From an uncultured Prevotellaceae bacterium (lineage in GTDB: Bacteria > Bacteroidota > Bacteroidia > Bacteroidales > Bacteroidaceae): a stretch of DNA of 64,000 nucleotides. The stretch's first letter is position 1. Each line of letters starts with the position of its first letter. Positions 8,304-18,650 of the stretch are shown piece after piece. A model generated the notes under the pieces. The model searched no databases. It was not told the DNA's origin and was given only the letters and a program-made list of their open reading frames with translations. A program made the position numbers and the translations under genes. The stretch covers positions 21,629 through 85,628 of the forward strand of contig CAMBDA010000008.1 of NCBI GenBank assembly GCA_945865175.1, given 5' to 3'.

Positions 8304-11219
8304 ATGGCAAGAGATTATAATTTTCAAGAAATTGAAAGAAAATGGCACCAGAAATGGAATGAACTCCATACATATAAGGTGACTGAGGACGAGGAAAAAA
8401 AGAAGTTTTATGTGCTCAACATGTTCCCCTATCCCAGTGGGGCGGGGCTCCATGTGGGGCATCCCCTTGGCTATATAGCCAGCGACATTTACGCACGCTA
8501 TAAGCGCCTGCAGGGATTCAATGTGCTCAATCCCATGGGCTATGATGCCTATGGCCTGCCTGCCGAACAGCACGCCATCAAGACGGGACAACACCCCGAG
8601 ATAAGCACTTTCCAGAATATCGACCACTATCGCGAGCAGCTGGACAAGATAGGATTCTCGTTCGACTGGGACCGCGAGGTGCGCACCTGTACGCCCGACT
8701 ATTACCACTGGACACAATGGGCCTTCCAGAAGATGTTCGGCAGTTTTTTCTGCAACAAGGAGCAGAAGGCCAAGCCCATTGAGGCACTTGTCGCCCATTT
8801 CGAGAAGGAGGGAACGGCCGGCTGGGATGTGGCCTGCACCGAGGAGATGCAGTTTACCGCGGAGGAGTGGAACAGCTGGGACGAGAAGAAGCAGAGCGAT
8901 GTGCTGATGAACTACCGTCTGGCCTTCATGGGAGAGACCATGGTGAACTGGTGTCCCCAGCTGGGCACCGTGCTGGCCAACGATGAGGTGGTGAACGGAG
9001 TGAGCGAGCGTGGAGGCTATCCCGTGGAGCAGAAGAAGATGCGCCAGTGGTGCCTGCGTGTGAGCGCCTACAGCCAGCGTCTGCTGGACGGGCTGGACAC
9101 CATCCAGTGGAGCGACAGCATCAAGGAGACCCAGAAAAACTGGATTGGACGCAGCGAGGGTACCGAGGTGGAGATAAGCGTGGCCGACAGTGACATCCGC
9201 TTTACCATCTTCACCACCCGTGCCGACACGATGTTTGGCGTCACCTTCTTCGTGCTGGCTCCCGAGAGCGAGCTGGTGGACCAGGTGACCACAGCCGGGC
9301 AGCGTGCCCAGGTGGACGAATACATAAAGTATGTGAAGAGCCGCACCGAGCGCGAGCGCATGATTGACCACACGGTGACGGGCGTGTTCTCCGGTGCCTA
9401 TGGCATCAATCCCATTACGGGCGACCGTTGCCCCATCTACATAGCCGAATATGTGCTGGCAGGCTATGGCACGGGCGCCATTATGGCGGTGCCTGCCCAT
9501 GACAGCCGCGACTATGCCTTTGCCAGGCATTTCGGCCTGCCCGTCATCCCGTTGGTGGAGGGAGCCGATGTGAGCGAGGAGAGCTATGATGCCAAGGAGG
9601 GCATTGTCACCAACTCGCCCGTGAGCAAGGACAAGAGTGTGGAATATGACGGTGAAACCCTTTGCCTGAACGGTCTCAGCATCAAGGAGGCCATCCGGGA
9701 AACCAAGCGATTCGTGAGCGCTCACAATCTGGGACGCGTGAAGGTGAACTACCGCCTGCGCGATGCCATCTTCAGCCGCCAGCGCTACTGGGGCGAACCC
9801 TTCCCCGTATATTACAGGCACGGCATTCCTACGATGATTCCCGAGGACTGTCTGCCCGTGAAACTGCCCGAGGTGGAGAAGTTCCTCCCCACCGCCACCG
9901 GCGAACCCCCATTGGGCAATGCCCAGATGTGGGCATGGGACGAGGTGAACAGAAAGGTGGTGGACAAGGCGCTCATCGATGACAGTACCGTCTTCCCCAT
10001 CGAGCTGTACACCATGCCGGGATTTGCCGGTTCCAGCGCCTACTACCTGCGCTATATGGATCCCAAGAACGATAAGGCACTCGTGAGCGAAAAGGCTGCC
10101 TCCTACTGGCAGAATGTGGACCTGTATGTGGGCGGCAGCGAACATGCCACAGGCCACCTCATCTATTCGCGCTTCTGGAACAAGTTCCTTTTCGACCTGG
10201 GAATCAGCAAGAAGGAAGAGCCCTTCCAGAAACTCATCAACCAGGGTATGATTCAGGGATGGTCCAGCTTTGTGTTCCGTGTGAAGGGTACACAGACGTA
10301 TGTGAGCTATGACCTGCTGGATGTGCAGTATGACGATGCCGCCAAGAAGAACCGCTTTTTCTACCAGGGCACCGAGGCCGACCCCATCTATACAGACATA
10401 AGCACCGTGAAGAACGGCAACCAGCTGGACGTGGACAAGTTCCGTGCATGGATGCCCGAGTTCAAGGAGGCCCGGATTGTCACCAACGAGGCCGGACACT
10501 ATATCATCAGCCAGGCCATTGAGAAGATGTCCAAGTCGAAGTACAATGTGGTGAACCCCGATGATATCTGCGAGCGCTATGGAGCCGACACACTCCGGTT
10601 GTATGAGATGTTCCTGGGCCCCATAGAGCAGAGCAAGCCCTGGGACGTGGCCGGCATAGACGGATGCTTCCGTTTCCTGAAGAAGTTCTGGACGCTCTAT
10701 TTCGACAAGGAGGGAAACGTGAGCTGTGACGACAGCGAGCCCACAGCCGACAATATGAAGAGCCTTCACAAGCTCATCAGGAAGGTGACGGCCGACATAG
10801 AGGCCTTCTCCTACAACACCAGCGTGCCTGCCTTCATGGTGGCCACCACCGAGCTGTCGCAGCAGAAGTGCCGCAGCCGCAAGGTGCTGGAACCGCTGGC
10901 CGTACTGATAGCCCCCTTCTGCCCGCATGTGGCCGAGGAACTGTGGGAGGCCATGGGCCACACCACCACCGTGTGCGATGCCACATGGCCTGTGTTTGAG
11001 GAAAAATACATGGTGGAGAGCATGGTGAAAATGCCTGTTCAGTTCAATGGAAAGGTACGCTTCACGATGACCTTTGAGGCCAGTGCCACTCCTGATGCCA
11101 TTCTGGAGGCCGTTATCGGTGCCCCCGAGGCAGCCAGGTATCTCGAGGGCATGGAAGTGGTGAAGAAGATTGTGGTGCCCGGACGTATTGTGAATCTCGT
11201 AATCAAACCCAAAAACTGA
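8304..11219 (+). CDS. leuS: Leucyl-tRNA synthetase
   Basis: This 971-residue class I aminoacyl-tRNA synthetase charges tRNA-Leu with leucine in the cytoplasm. The HIGH motif appears as HVGH (residues 50-53, within [16 protein letters not shown]) and the KMSKS loop is at residues 741-745. Between them lies the editing (CP1) domain, with [12 protein letters not shown] about 308 and a [12 protein letters not shown] segment near 395 that belongs to the hydrolytic pocket. Length is normal for Bacteroidetes, which carry an insertion compared with the roughly 860-residue E. coli enzyme. It is followed 12 bases later by a YitT-family gene and probably leads an operon of four (leuS, two yitT-like genes, rdgB), although a terminator-like hairpin lies after the first YitT gene. 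Confidence 0.97.
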   Translation: MARDYNFQEIERKWHQKWNELHTYKVTEDEEKKKFYVLNMFPYPSGAGLHVGHPLGYIASDIYARYKRLQGFNVLNPMGYDAYGLPAEQHAIKTGQHPEISTFQNIDHYREQLDKIGFSFDWDREVRTCTPDYYHWTQWAFQKMFGSFFCNKEQKAKPIEALVAHFEKEGTAGWDVACTEEMQFTAEEWNSWDEKKQSDVLMNYRLAFMGETMVNWCPQLGTVLANDEVVNGVSERGGYPVEQKKMRQWCLRVSAYSQRLLDGLDTIQWSDSIKETQKNWIGRSEGTEVEISVADSDIRFTIFTTRADTMFGVTFFVLAPESELVDQVTTAGQRAQVDEYIKYVKSRTERERMIDHTVTGVFSGAYGINPITGDRCPIYIAEYVLAGYGTGAIMAVPAHDSRDYAFARHFGLPVIPLVEGADVSEESYDAKEGIVTNSPVSKDKSVEYDGETLCLNGLSIKEAIRETKRFVSAHNLGRVKVNYRLRDAIFSRQRYWGEPFPVYYRHGIPTMIPEDCLPVKLPEVEKFLPTATGEPPLGNAQMWAWDEVNRKVVDKALIDDSTVFPIELYTMPGFAGSSAYYLRYMDPKNDKALVSEKAASYWQNVDLYVGGSEHATGHLIYSRFWNKFLFDLGISKKEEPFQKLINQGMIQGWSSFVFRVKGTQTYVSYDLLDVQYDDAAKKNRFFYQGTEADPIYTDISTVKNGNQLDVDKFRAWMPEFKEARIVTNEAGHYIISQAIEKMSKSKYNVVNPDDICERYGADTLRLYEMFLGPIEQSKPWDVAGIDGCFRFLKKFWTLYFDKEGNVSCDDSEPTADNMKSLHKLIRKVTADIEAFSYNTSVPAFMVATTELSQQKCRSRKVLEPLAVLIAPFCPHVAEELWEAMGHTTTVCDATWPVFEEKYMVESMVKMPVQFNGKVRFTMTFEASATPDAILEAVIGAPEAARYLEGMEVVKKIVVPGRIVNLVIKPKN

Positions 11220-11231
11220 TTTTTCCCTCTT

Positions 11232-12128
11232 ATGTCACCGTTACTCAACAAACGCAGAATATGGGAGTTCGTGAAGGACTTCCTGGCCATCAACCTTGGG
11301 TTGGCCGTCTATTCGCTGGGATGGGCGGCTTTCCTGCTGCCCTACCATATTGCCACGGGCGCACTGGTGGGTGTGTGTGCCATCATCTATTACCTCACCA
11401 ACTTCCCGATGAGCTATTCCATCCTCATCGCCAACGGTGCCCTGCTGCTCACCGCCCTGAAGCAGCTGGGATGGAAATTCACCCTGAAGACAGCCTATGC
11501 GGTGGTGGCCCTCTCCACCTATCTGGAGGTGGGACAGAAGATGGTCACCGATGCCAATGGCCAGCTCATGCAGCTGTTGGGTGAGGGACAGGACTCCATG
11601 GCCTGTGTGCTGGGAGCCATACTCAACGGTGTGGGTATAGCCATCGTGTTCCTGGCCGGTGGAAGCACGGGCGGATGGGACATCGTGGCCGCTGTGGTCA
11701 ACAAGTACAAGAACATCAGCCTGGGCCGTGTGCTCCTGTTTCTCGACCTCTTTGTCATAGGCTCCTGCTGGCCCATCTTCCACGACTGGCGCATGGTGGT
11801 TTTCGGATACGTCACGCTGGCCATCTACACCTATGTGCTGGACATGGTCATCAACAGTGCCCGTCAGGATGTGCAGTTCATCATCTTCACCCGCTGCCAC
11901 ACGGCCATAAGCGACCGCATCATCAACGAAACGGCCCACTCGGTGACCGTGCTCAACGGTGAGGGCTACTACAGTCACCAGGATGTGAAAATCCTCATCA
12001 CCATCGTCCACAAGCGGGAGGCCATCAACATCCTGCGCATGATTCACGAAACGGACCCCTCGGCCTTCGTGTCGCAGAGCAGAGTGGAGGGTGTGTATGG
12101 CAATGGCTTCAATCCCATCAAGACGTGA
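11232..12128 (+). CDS. YitT family membrane protein, first of a pair
   Basis: The 298-residue integral membrane protein has an N-terminal five- to six-helix DUF161 (YitT_membrane) region and a soluble C-terminal DUF2179 domain (VTVLNGEGYYSHQDVKILITIVHKR and following). The conserved GGSTGGWDI motif lies near residue 145. The function of the family is not established. It starts 12 bases after leuS and is followed by a strong hairpin with a T-tract, then by a homologous gene; the two proteins share layout and motifs (LGRVLLF/LGRVMLY, SARQDVQFIIF/GARQSVQFIII), so they arose by tandem duplication. Confidence 0.9.
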   Translation: MSPLLNKRRIWEFVKDFLAINLGLAVYSLGWAAFLLPYHIATGALVGVCAIIYYLTNFPMSYSILIANGALLLTALKQLGWKFTLKTAYAVVALSTYLEVGQKMVTDANGQLMQLLGEGQDSMACVLGAILNGVGIAIVFLAGGSTGGWDIVAAVVNKYKNISLGRVLLFLDLFVIGSCWPIFHDWRMVVFGYVTLAIYTYVLDMVINSARQDVQFIIFTRCHTAISDRIINETAHSVTVLNGEGYYSHQDVKILITIVHKREAINILRMIHETDPSAFVSQSRVEGVYGNGFNPIKT

Positions 12129-12133
12129 ATCAG

Positions 12134-12167
12134 CCCCTCCCCGGCAACGGGGAGGAGGGCATTTTTT
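12134..12167 (+). terminator. Rho-independent-type terminator after the first YitT gene
   Basis: Stem CCTCCCCG (12136-12143) pairs with CGGGGAGG (12148-12155) around a GCAA tetraloop, followed by AGGGCATTTTTT with six Ts at 12162-12167. It would reduce read-through from leuS into the second YitT gene and rdgB. Confidence 0.75.
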
Positions 12168-12184
12168 CTGTAAGAATGAATTAG

Positions 12185-13075
12185 ATGTTCCAAGCGATGA
12201 AGAAAGGAGAACTGTCCCTTTTGCAGGACTATGGCAAAATGTTGCTGGGCCTGGCTATCTATAGCATCGGCTATACGCTCTTTCTGCTGCCCTACCAGAT
12301 TACCAGTGGTGGTGTGAGCGGTATAGCCGCTCTGATATACTATTCCACGGGCTTTCAGGCACAGTACAGCTATTTCCTCATCAACTGTGCGTTGCTGGTG
12401 TTTGCCTTGCGCATCATGGGCCGAAGCTATTTTGTTCGTACTATTGTGGCCACATCGTTGGTGAGCTTGGGCATAGGTTTCCTGCAGGACATTATCACGC
12501 AGCCCGATGGCACACTGCTCCGCTGCATAGGCGACCAGAAATTCATGGCCTGTGTAATCGGGGGCTGCATGGAGGGTCTGGGTCTGGCATTTGTGTTCCT
12601 TTCGGGCGGCAGCACGGGCGGCACCGACATCATCGCCTCGTGTGTCAACAAGTACAGGGACATCAGTCTGGGCCGCGTGATGCTCTATGCCGACATCTTC
12701 ATCATCAGCTGCAGCTACCTTATCTTCCACGACATAGAGACGCTGGTGATTGGCTACCTCACGATGATGATTTCCATGAACGTGCTCGACTTTGTCATCA
12801 ACGGTGCCCGCCAGAGTGTGCAGTTCATCATCATTTCCGGCAAGCATGAGGAGATTGCCGACAGTGTGGGCCGGAAGATGGAACGCGGTGTCACCATCCT
12901 GTATGGAGCAGGATGGTACAGCAAGGAACAGCGGCAGGTGCTCCTCATTCTGGCCAAGAAGCATGAGAGCCACCAGCTGTTTGCACTCATTCAGGAGATT
13001 GACCCTTATGCATTTGTGTCGATGAGCAATGTGGAGGGTGTGTTTGGAGAAGGATTCGACAAGATAAAAAGATAA
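12185..13075 (+). CDS. YitT family membrane protein, second of a pair
   Basis: The 296-residue paralogue of the preceding gene has the same DUF161 membrane region with GGSTGGTDIIAS near residue 142 and a C-terminal DUF2179 domain (VTILYGAGWYSKEQRQVLLI and following). The start used is the first ATG (MFQAMKKGEL); the ATG four codons later is also possible. It ends four bases before rdgB, so those two are almost certainly co-transcribed. Cellular role unknown; location inner membrane. Confidence 0.9.
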   Translation: MFQAMKKGELSLLQDYGKMLLGLAIYSIGYTLFLLPYQITSGGVSGIAALIYYSTGFQAQYSYFLINCALLVFALRIMGRSYFVRTIVATSLVSLGIGFLQDIITQPDGTLLRCIGDQKFMACVIGGCMEGLGLAFVFLSGGSTGGTDIIASCVNKYRDISLGRVMLYADIFIISCSYLIFHDIETLVIGYLTMMISMNVLDFVINGARQSVQFIIISGKHEEIADSVGRKMERGVTILYGAGWYSKEQRQVLLILAKKHESHQLFALIQEIDPYAFVSMSNVEGVFGEGFDKIKR

Positions 13076-13079
13076 GTGT

Positions 13080-13694
13080 ATGATGGAAAAGAACGTATTG
13101 ATAATGGCCACCAACAATGCACACAAGCTGGAGGAGGTGCGCCAGATATTGCAGGGACGCTATCAGGTGAAGGGACTGGCCGACATCGGCTGCCATGAGG
13201 AAGTGCCCGAGGATGCCGACACGCTCCAGGGCAATGCCCTACAGAAGGCACGCTATGTGCACGACCGCTATGGTGTGGACTGTTTTGCCGATGACACGGG
13301 GCTCGAGGTGGATGCGCTTCAGGGAGCACCAGGTGTCTATACGGCCCGCTTCGGACAGATGGGCGGATATGGGGCCAGCCACGATTCGGATGCCAATATC
13401 CGTTGCCTGCTCGACCGGTTGCAGGGAAACGAATGCCGCACGGCCCGCTTCCGCACCATCATCGCACTGGTGAAGGATGGTGAGGAGCACCTCTTCGAGG
13501 GCGTGGTGGAAGGCCACATCCTCACTTCCAGACAGGGAGAGGGCGGCTTCGGCTACGACCCTGTGTTTGCCCCCGTGGAGAGCGGAAAGGCTTTTGCCCT
13601 GATGACGGCCGAGGAGAAAAACCGAATCAGCCACCGGGGACGGGCCACACGCAAGCTGGCCGACTTCTTGCTTGGACTGACTTCTGAGATGTAA
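13080..13694 (+). CDS. rdgB: Non-canonical purine NTP pyrophosphatase (RdgB/HAM1 family)
   Basis: The 204-residue cytoplasmic enzyme hydrolyses dITP, ITP and XTP to the monophosphates and keeps deaminated purines out of DNA and RNA. Typical motifs are present: IMATNNAHKLEEV at the N-terminus (nucleotide binding), FADDTGLEVDAL about 68-80 (catalytic acidic residues), GAPGVYTARF, and GGFGYDPVF with KNRISHRG toward the C-terminus. Length matches the family. The start could be either of two adjacent ATG codons (13080 or 13083). Confidence 0.96.
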   Translation: MMEKNVLIMATNNAHKLEEVRQILQGRYQVKGLADIGCHEEVPEDADTLQGNALQKARYVHDRYGVDCFADDTGLEVDALQGAPGVYTARFGQMGGYGASHDSDANIRCLLDRLQGNECRTARFRTIIALVKDGEEHLFEGVVEGHILTSRQGEGGFGYDPVFAPVESGKAFALMTAEEKNRISHRGRATRKLADFLLGLTSEM

Positions 13695-13731
13695 TCTCTC
13701 CTGCTCACCTTTATAATTAATTAATGTATAT

Positions 13732-16035
13732 ATGAAACGGATTCTGTTGGTGCTGACTCTCCTGTTCCTGTCGCTCTCGGCCTTGCCACAAGCCATTGGA
13801 CAGTGGCAGGTGTACCCCTCTTACTGGAAGGCCACCCGCAATATTTTGGTGGACGACCGTGTGTATTCGCTCTGCGATGGCAATCTGCTTGTGTATTACC
13901 CTTCCGATGGCGAGGTGCAGACACTGGATTGCCTGAACGGTCTTGGAGGGGTCCACATCAGCTATATGGCCTATAGCGATGAGGCCCACCGACTGATGCT
14001 GGTATATGCCGATGGCGGCATAGACCTGATGGATGACCAGGGTGCCCTCCAATACCTGCCCGACCTCAAGAACAAGGTGCTGGCCGGCAAGGAGGTGAAG
14101 GGGGTGAGCGTACATGGCAGTATGGCTTATCTGTGCACGGGCTTCGGCATCGTAGAGCTGGACATGAAGGAGGGTGTGTTTCGCAACACTTACCGGCTGG
14201 GACTCAGCGTGAACGGAATGACCACCGATGGCAGCCACATCTTCCTCACCACCACCAAGGGGGTGTATGTAGCCGACTGTAGCGACAATCTTTTTCAGGT
14301 GGACAGCTGGAAATGTGTCAACACCTCACAGTTCTATGAGGTGTACTGGTTCGACAATCTCCTGGTCACACGCCACAAGCAGGGAATCTATGCCCTCAAT
14401 GCAGCCACGGGCAAGATAGCCCGACTGGTGAAGGGGGGAAGTTTCGGATTTCTGCGCCTCACCGATGGGATGCTCTACTGGGCAGGCAGCGATGAGGTGG
14501 GGTGGTGCAGTACTACCGACAAGGCCCAGACCGTGGAGATGGACAACGAATGGCTGGATGTGTCGGCTAAGGCCGGTACCCTGTGGGTGAGCGAGGGAAT
14601 GCAGGGATTGCGCTGCTATGGGGTGGAGGGCAACAGCCTGCAGCCCACGGCTGGACCTGTGCAGCCGAATAGTCCTGCCCACGACCTCTTCTACCGCATG
14701 CAGTGGGCAGGCGACCGCTTGCTGGTGGCTGGTGGCATCAACACAGTGGAATCCATCTACAATCCGCCTACAGCCATGTACATGCAGCATGGCGAATGGG
14801 TGAATCTGCCTCCGCTCACTGCGGAGGACTGTCCCGATTCGTATGAAGGCATGGTCATCTCCAATACTACCTCACTGGTGCAGGACCCGGCCGATGAGAA
14901 CCATCATTTTGCCAGTCTCCACCGCAATGGCTTGTGCGAGTATCGTGACGGACAGTTGGTCCACTTCTATCACAGCGACAACAGCCCGCTCCGCAGCATC
15001 CTGCCCTCAGTGTCCAAGTACTACAACTATGTGTCCTGTGCCGGACTCCAGTATGATGTGGACGGAAACCTGTGGATGCTGTGTAGCGAAACGGACACCA
15101 TCGTGCGTGTGATGAAGCCGGAAGGCCGGTGGGTGGCACTGTATTACAGCGAAATAGCGGGCGTGTCGATGTGTGACGACTATCTCCTGCATTCCAGCGG
15201 TCTGGTGTTTCTCAATAGCCGCCGCACCACCCACAAGGGATTCTTCTGCTTCGACACCAGGGGCACGCTTGAGAACACCATCGATGACCTGCACGTGCTC
15301 CGTTCCACCATTGTCAACCAGGACGGAACCAGCTATGCACCCAACGAGTTTTATTGCCTGACGGAGGACCTCGATGGCCGGATATGGTGTGGCACCGACC
15401 TGGGACTGTTTGTCATCAACGATGCACGCGCTTTCCTGGATTCCGATTTCCGCTATGAGCAGGTGAAGATAGCACGCAATGATGGCAGCGGGCTGGCCGA
15501 CTATTTGCTCAATGGCGTGTCGGTGTCGTGTGTCACCGTGGATGGAGCCAACCGCAAATGGGTGGGCACCCATTCCAATGGTGTCTATCTGATAAGTGCC
15601 GATGGCACAGAGCTGATCCACCATTTCACAGCTTCCGATTCGCCCCTGCTGAGCGATGCTGTGCAATGTGTGGCCGTGAATCCTGTCAGTGGCATGGTGA
15701 TGATTGGCACGGATGCGGGCCTGTGCAGCTATGCGGACACGGCCACACGTCCGGAAGAGGAACTCGACAAGGACAATGTCACCGTGTTCCCCAACCCTGT
15801 CCGCCCCGACTATAACGGCACCGTGGTGGTGCGCGGGCTCACGATGGACAGCGAGGTGAAGATTCTCACTTCCTCGGGAAGGCTGGTCTACAGCGGCACC
15901 TCGGAGGGCGGCACGTTTGCATGGAACGGACGGGATGCCCAGGGAAGAAGGCTGGCCAGCGGTGTCTATCATGTGGTGGCCAGCAATGCGGAGGGAAAGA
16001 AGGCCATTGTCACACGAATCATATTTATCCGCTGA
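13732..16035 (+). CDS. porZ: PorZ-like type IX secretion component, beta-propeller with C-terminal sorting domain
   Basis: The 767-residue protein has a signal peptide (residues 1-23, ending ALPQAIG), two propeller domains built of repeats like GGVHISYMAYSDEAHRLMLVYADGGIDLM and IWCGTDLGLFVIND, and a type IX secretion C-terminal domain (VTVFPNPVRP, then SGRLVYSG and GRDAQGRRLASGVYHV, residues about 683-767). In Porphyromonas, PorZ is a surface component of the attachment complex that handles cargo after the sortase-like PorU. The order propeller, propeller, sorting domain and the N-terminal sequence WQVYPSYWKATRNIL fit PorZ. Its stop overlaps the next start (TGATG), coupling it to a response-regulator gene. 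Confidence 0.87.
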   Translation: MKRILLVLTLLFLSLSALPQAIGQWQVYPSYWKATRNILVDDRVYSLCDGNLLVYYPSDGEVQTLDCLNGLGGVHISYMAYSDEAHRLMLVYADGGIDLMDDQGALQYLPDLKNKVLAGKEVKGVSVHGSMAYLCTGFGIVELDMKEGVFRNTYRLGLSVNGMTTDGSHIFLTTTKGVYVADCSDNLFQVDSWKCVNTSQFYEVYWFDNLLVTRHKQGIYALNAATGKIARLVKGGSFGFLRLTDGMLYWAGSDEVGWCSTTDKAQTVEMDNEWLDVSAKAGTLWVSEGMQGLRCYGVEGNSLQPTAGPVQPNSPAHDLFYRMQWAGDRLLVAGGINTVESIYNPPTAMYMQHGEWVNLPPLTAEDCPDSYEGMVISNTTSLVQDPADENHHFASLHRNGLCEYRDGQLVHFYHSDNSPLRSILPSVSKYYNYVSCAGLQYDVDGNLWMLCSETDTIVRVMKPEGRWVALYYSEIAGVSMCDDYLLHSSGLVFLNSRRTTHKGFFCFDTRGTLENTIDDLHVLRSTIVNQDGTSYAPNEFYCLTEDLDGRIWCGTDLGLFVINDARAFLDSDFRYEQVKIARNDGSGLADYLLNGVSVSCVTVDGANRKWVGTHSNGVYLISADGTELIHHFTASDSPLLSDAVQCVAVNPVSGMVMIGTDAGLCSYADTATRPEEELDKDNVTVFPNPVRPDYNGTVVVRGLTMDSEVKILTSSGRLVYSGTSEGGTFAWNGRDAQGRRLASGVYHVVASNAEGKKAIVTRIIFIR

Positions 16036-16697
16036 TGCACAATGTCTTCATCATAGCCGATCCGCAGGACATCACAAACTGGGCCGTGAGCCGACTGCTG
16101 GTGCACCACGGCCTTGCCGTAGCTGCTTCGGTGCATGCGGCCGGCAATGCGGAAGGCCTGAAGCAGCTGCTCCAGCAGTACGCCCAGGGCGACAGGAACC
16201 CTGTGGTGGTGCTCGACTACACCCTGCTCGACCTCTCGGAGGAGGAACTGCTCATCCTGAGCCAGCGTTTCACCAGGGCGCGCTTCATCCTCTTCAGCGA
16301 CCAGCTCAGTACCGAGTTCCTCCGCCGCATGCTATATGGGAGCCAGTCGTTCAGCGTGATGCTCAAGGATGACAGCATGAACGAACTTGTCGACTGCCTG
16401 CATCGTACGGCATCGGGGTTCCAATATGTGTGCCCGCGCATACTTTCGCTGGTGGAGAACGGGGATGTTGCACAGGAGGAAAAATATCCTCTCACAGCCA
16501 CCGAGCGTGAGATTCTCCGTTCGCTGGCCCTGGGACACACCACCAAGGAGATTGCGGCCGAGCGTTTCCTCAGTGTCTACACCGTGACTACCCATCGCAA
16601 GAACATCTTCCGCAAACTGCATGTCAACAACGTGCAGGAGGCCGTACGCATGGCTTATCGGTTGGGCATTGCCAATCCGATGGAGTACTATATCTAG
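16035..16697 (+). CDS. NarL/LuxR-type response-regulator protein
   Basis: The 220-residue protein has an N-terminal receiver-like domain (FIIADPQDITNWAVSRLL, VVVLDYTLLDLSEEEL) with the likely phosphorylated Asp near residue 61, and a C-terminal LuxR helix-turn-helix (LTATEREILRSLALGHTTKEIA, then TVTTHRKNIFRKL, about 155-207). Start chosen at the ATG that overlaps the porZ stop (TGATG) rather than an upstream in-frame ATG inside porZ. The receiver lacks the usual run of acidic residues at its start (ADPQD instead of DDxxx), so phosphorylation is uncertain. No kinase gene is adjacent. Confidence 0.87.
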   Translation: MHNVFIIADPQDITNWAVSRLLVHHGLAVAASVHAAGNAEGLKQLLQQYAQGDRNPVVVLDYTLLDLSEEELLILSQRFTRARFILFSDQLSTEFLRRMLYGSQSFSVMLKDDSMNELVDCLHRTASGFQYVCPRILSLVENGDVAQEEKYPLTATEREILRSLALGHTTKEIAAERFLSVYTVTTHRKNIFRKLHVNNVQEAVRMAYRLGIANPMEYYI

Positions 16698-16724
16698 ATT
16701 GTTTCACATTATCCAATAGGAATC

Positions 16725-18650
16725 ATGAAAAGAACCTCTCTCTTCCTTCTGATGTCCGCTTGTCTGTTTTCGGCAGTAGCTGCCACACACAAGGTACATT
16801 TCGACAGCAGCCGGCGTAAGTCGGGTGCCAAGATAGCCATTCGCGACATCAATCCTTCGCTTCCCACCGACTGGACGCCCTATCGCTATGTGGGTGTGGA
16901 ACTGCGGGTCACCACCACACAGCGTTTCCTTCTGGGATTCACCACAGGCCATGGCTATGACGAGCTCATGGTCCACTCGTACGTGCCGGGTCAGTGGAAC
17001 CGGCTGGTCATCCCGCTCATCTATTTTTCACAGCCTCCTGCCAGTTCGGTGGATATGGCAAGCATGTACAACAAGCCCAGGCAGACGGGATGGGTGAACA
17101 TAGGAGGCAATGTGGGTCCCATGACGGGAGTGGACAGCATTGGCCTGCGCCAGTACATGCCCTTCAGCGATGCCACGGTGGAGGTGCGCGACATACAGCT
17201 GTATACCCAGGACCCGGGCGATGCCTATCTGGGCAGGAAGCCGGCTCTCGACAAGCTGGGACAGAGCAATCTGGTGAAATGGGATGGCAAGGTGCGATCG
17301 CTCAAGGCACTGGAGCGCAAATGGCGTGAGGAGGAGAACGAGGTGGTGAAGGCGGACAGCCTCTATGGCTATGACACATGGGGAGGCTACAAGGCCCATA
17401 GCACCACAGGCACGGGCTTCTTCACCAAGAAGAAGGTGGACGGACGATGGTGGCTGGTGGACCCTGAAGGCAGTCTTTTCCTCAGTGTGGGTGCATGCTG
17501 CATCTACATGGGCACAGGAGGAAGTGTGAAGGACCTGGACCAGCGCATGGACATGCTGGAGCAGTTGCCTCCCGAACGCTTCATCCACACCGACCGCCGC
17601 AGTGGCAGGCGCTCGGCCAACTATTCCCTGTGGAACCTGGAACGGCGCTTTGGAGCCGACTATGAGAAGGCTGCCCTCGACCTCACCATCAAGCGCATGG
17701 ACAAGTGGGGCATCAACACCATCGGAAACTGGAGCGACAGCAAGGTGGAGCGCACGGGAAGGAAGGCTTTCACTTGCACCATGCATCCTGCTGGCATCGA
17801 TGGCGGGCTGTTCGGACTGGGAGACCCCTATGAGGAGGGTATCGGTGAACGGCTCCGCCAGTCGCTTTCGGCACTTATGACGGGCTATCGCGACAATCCC
17901 TGGCTCATCGGTTACTATGTGGGCAACGAGCCTACATGGCTGGAATCGGAACAGCGCGTGTGCGAAAAGCTGCTGGGCGGAGCCGACCGTGCCATGAAGC
18001 GGGCCTTGAAGGACTGGCTGGCCAGGTATGGCGATACACCGCAGACGAGACGTGAGTTCGTGTGGGACACCTTCGACCGCTATCTCACCCTTGTGGACAG
18101 CGTGCAGCACATCCTCGACCCCAACCACATGAACCTGGGCTACCGCTTTTCAAATCCCCATGCGGTGAACGAGAAGGTGGCAGCCATCTGTGCCCGTCAT
18201 TTCGACATCATGAGCTTCAACTGCTATGCCATCCAGCCCGACCATAAGATGATGGACCGGCTGGCTGCATGGACCGGCCTGCCCATGATTATCGGTGAGT
18301 TCCATTTCGGGGCTGTGGACCGCGGCTTGGGCCAGTCGCTTTTCCAGGTGGCCAGCCAGCATGAACGTGGACAGGCCTATCGCTTCTATGTGGAGCAGGG
18401 ATTCTCTCATCCCGCCCTTGTGGGTGTCACCTATTTCACCTGGATGGACGAGGACATCCTGGGCCGTTTCGATGGGGAGAACTACAACTGCGGACTCATC
18501 GATGTCACCAATCTCCCTTACACCGAGCAGACCCAGGCCATGATGCAGACCGCCAGTCGCCTCTACGAGGTGCATGCCGGCATCCTTCCTCCCTTTGCCG
18601 ACCGTCCCCAGCGCATCGTGGGTATGGAGCGCGGAGGAGACGAATGGTAA
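16725..18650 (+). CDS. Secreted agarase-like (GH50-type) glycoside hydrolase
   Basis: The 641-residue protein has a signal peptide (residues 1-20), an N-terminal carbohydrate-binding-like beta-sandwich (about 25-170) and a TIM-barrel catalytic domain. The phrases TGFFTKKKVDGRWWLVDPEG and NTIGNWSD are characteristic of beta-agarase-like enzymes. The acid/base is probably Glu402 in YYVGNEPTW and the nucleophile Glu525 in IIGEFHFG, as expected for a clan A retaining glycosidase. GH50 includes agarases, but sequence reading cannot prove the substrate; other galactans or host glycans are possible. It stands alone, with no SusC/SusD pair or sulfatase nearby, so it is not part of an obvious utilisation locus. 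Confidence 0.72.
   Translation: MKRTSLFLLMSACLFSAVAATHKVHFDSSRRKSGAKIAIRDINPSLPTDWTPYRYVGVELRVTTTQRFLLGFTTGHGYDELMVHSYVPGQWNRLVIPLIYFSQPPASSVDMASMYNKPRQTGWVNIGGNVGPMTGVDSIGLRQYMPFSDATVEVRDIQLYTQDPGDAYLGRKPALDKLGQSNLVKWDGKVRSLKALERKWREEENEVVKADSLYGYDTWGGYKAHSTTGTGFFTKKKVDGRWWLVDPEGSLFLSVGACCIYMGTGGSVKDLDQRMDMLEQLPPERFIHTDRRSGRRSANYSLWNLERRFGADYEKAALDLTIKRMDKWGINTIGNWSDSKVERTGRKAFTCTMHPAGIDGGLFGLGDPYEEGIGERLRQSLSALMTGYRDNPWLIGYYVGNEPTWLESEQRVCEKLLGGADRAMKRALKDWLARYGDTPQTRREFVWDTFDRYLTLVDSVQHILDPNHMNLGYRFSNPHAVNEKVAAICARHFDIMSFNCYAIQPDHKMMDRLAAWTGLPMIIGEFHFGAVDRGLGQSLFQVASQHERGQAYRFYVEQGFSHPALVGVTYFTWMDEDILGRFDGENYNCGLIDVTNLPYTEQTQAMMQTASRLYEVHAGILPPFADRPQRIVGMERGGDEW

Noticed and set aside
8244..10961. 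A 905-codon open frame on the minus strand
   Set aside because: It is antisense to leuS, which has all synthetase motifs; the antisense product is a low-complexity His/Gly/Leu mix caused by codon bias.
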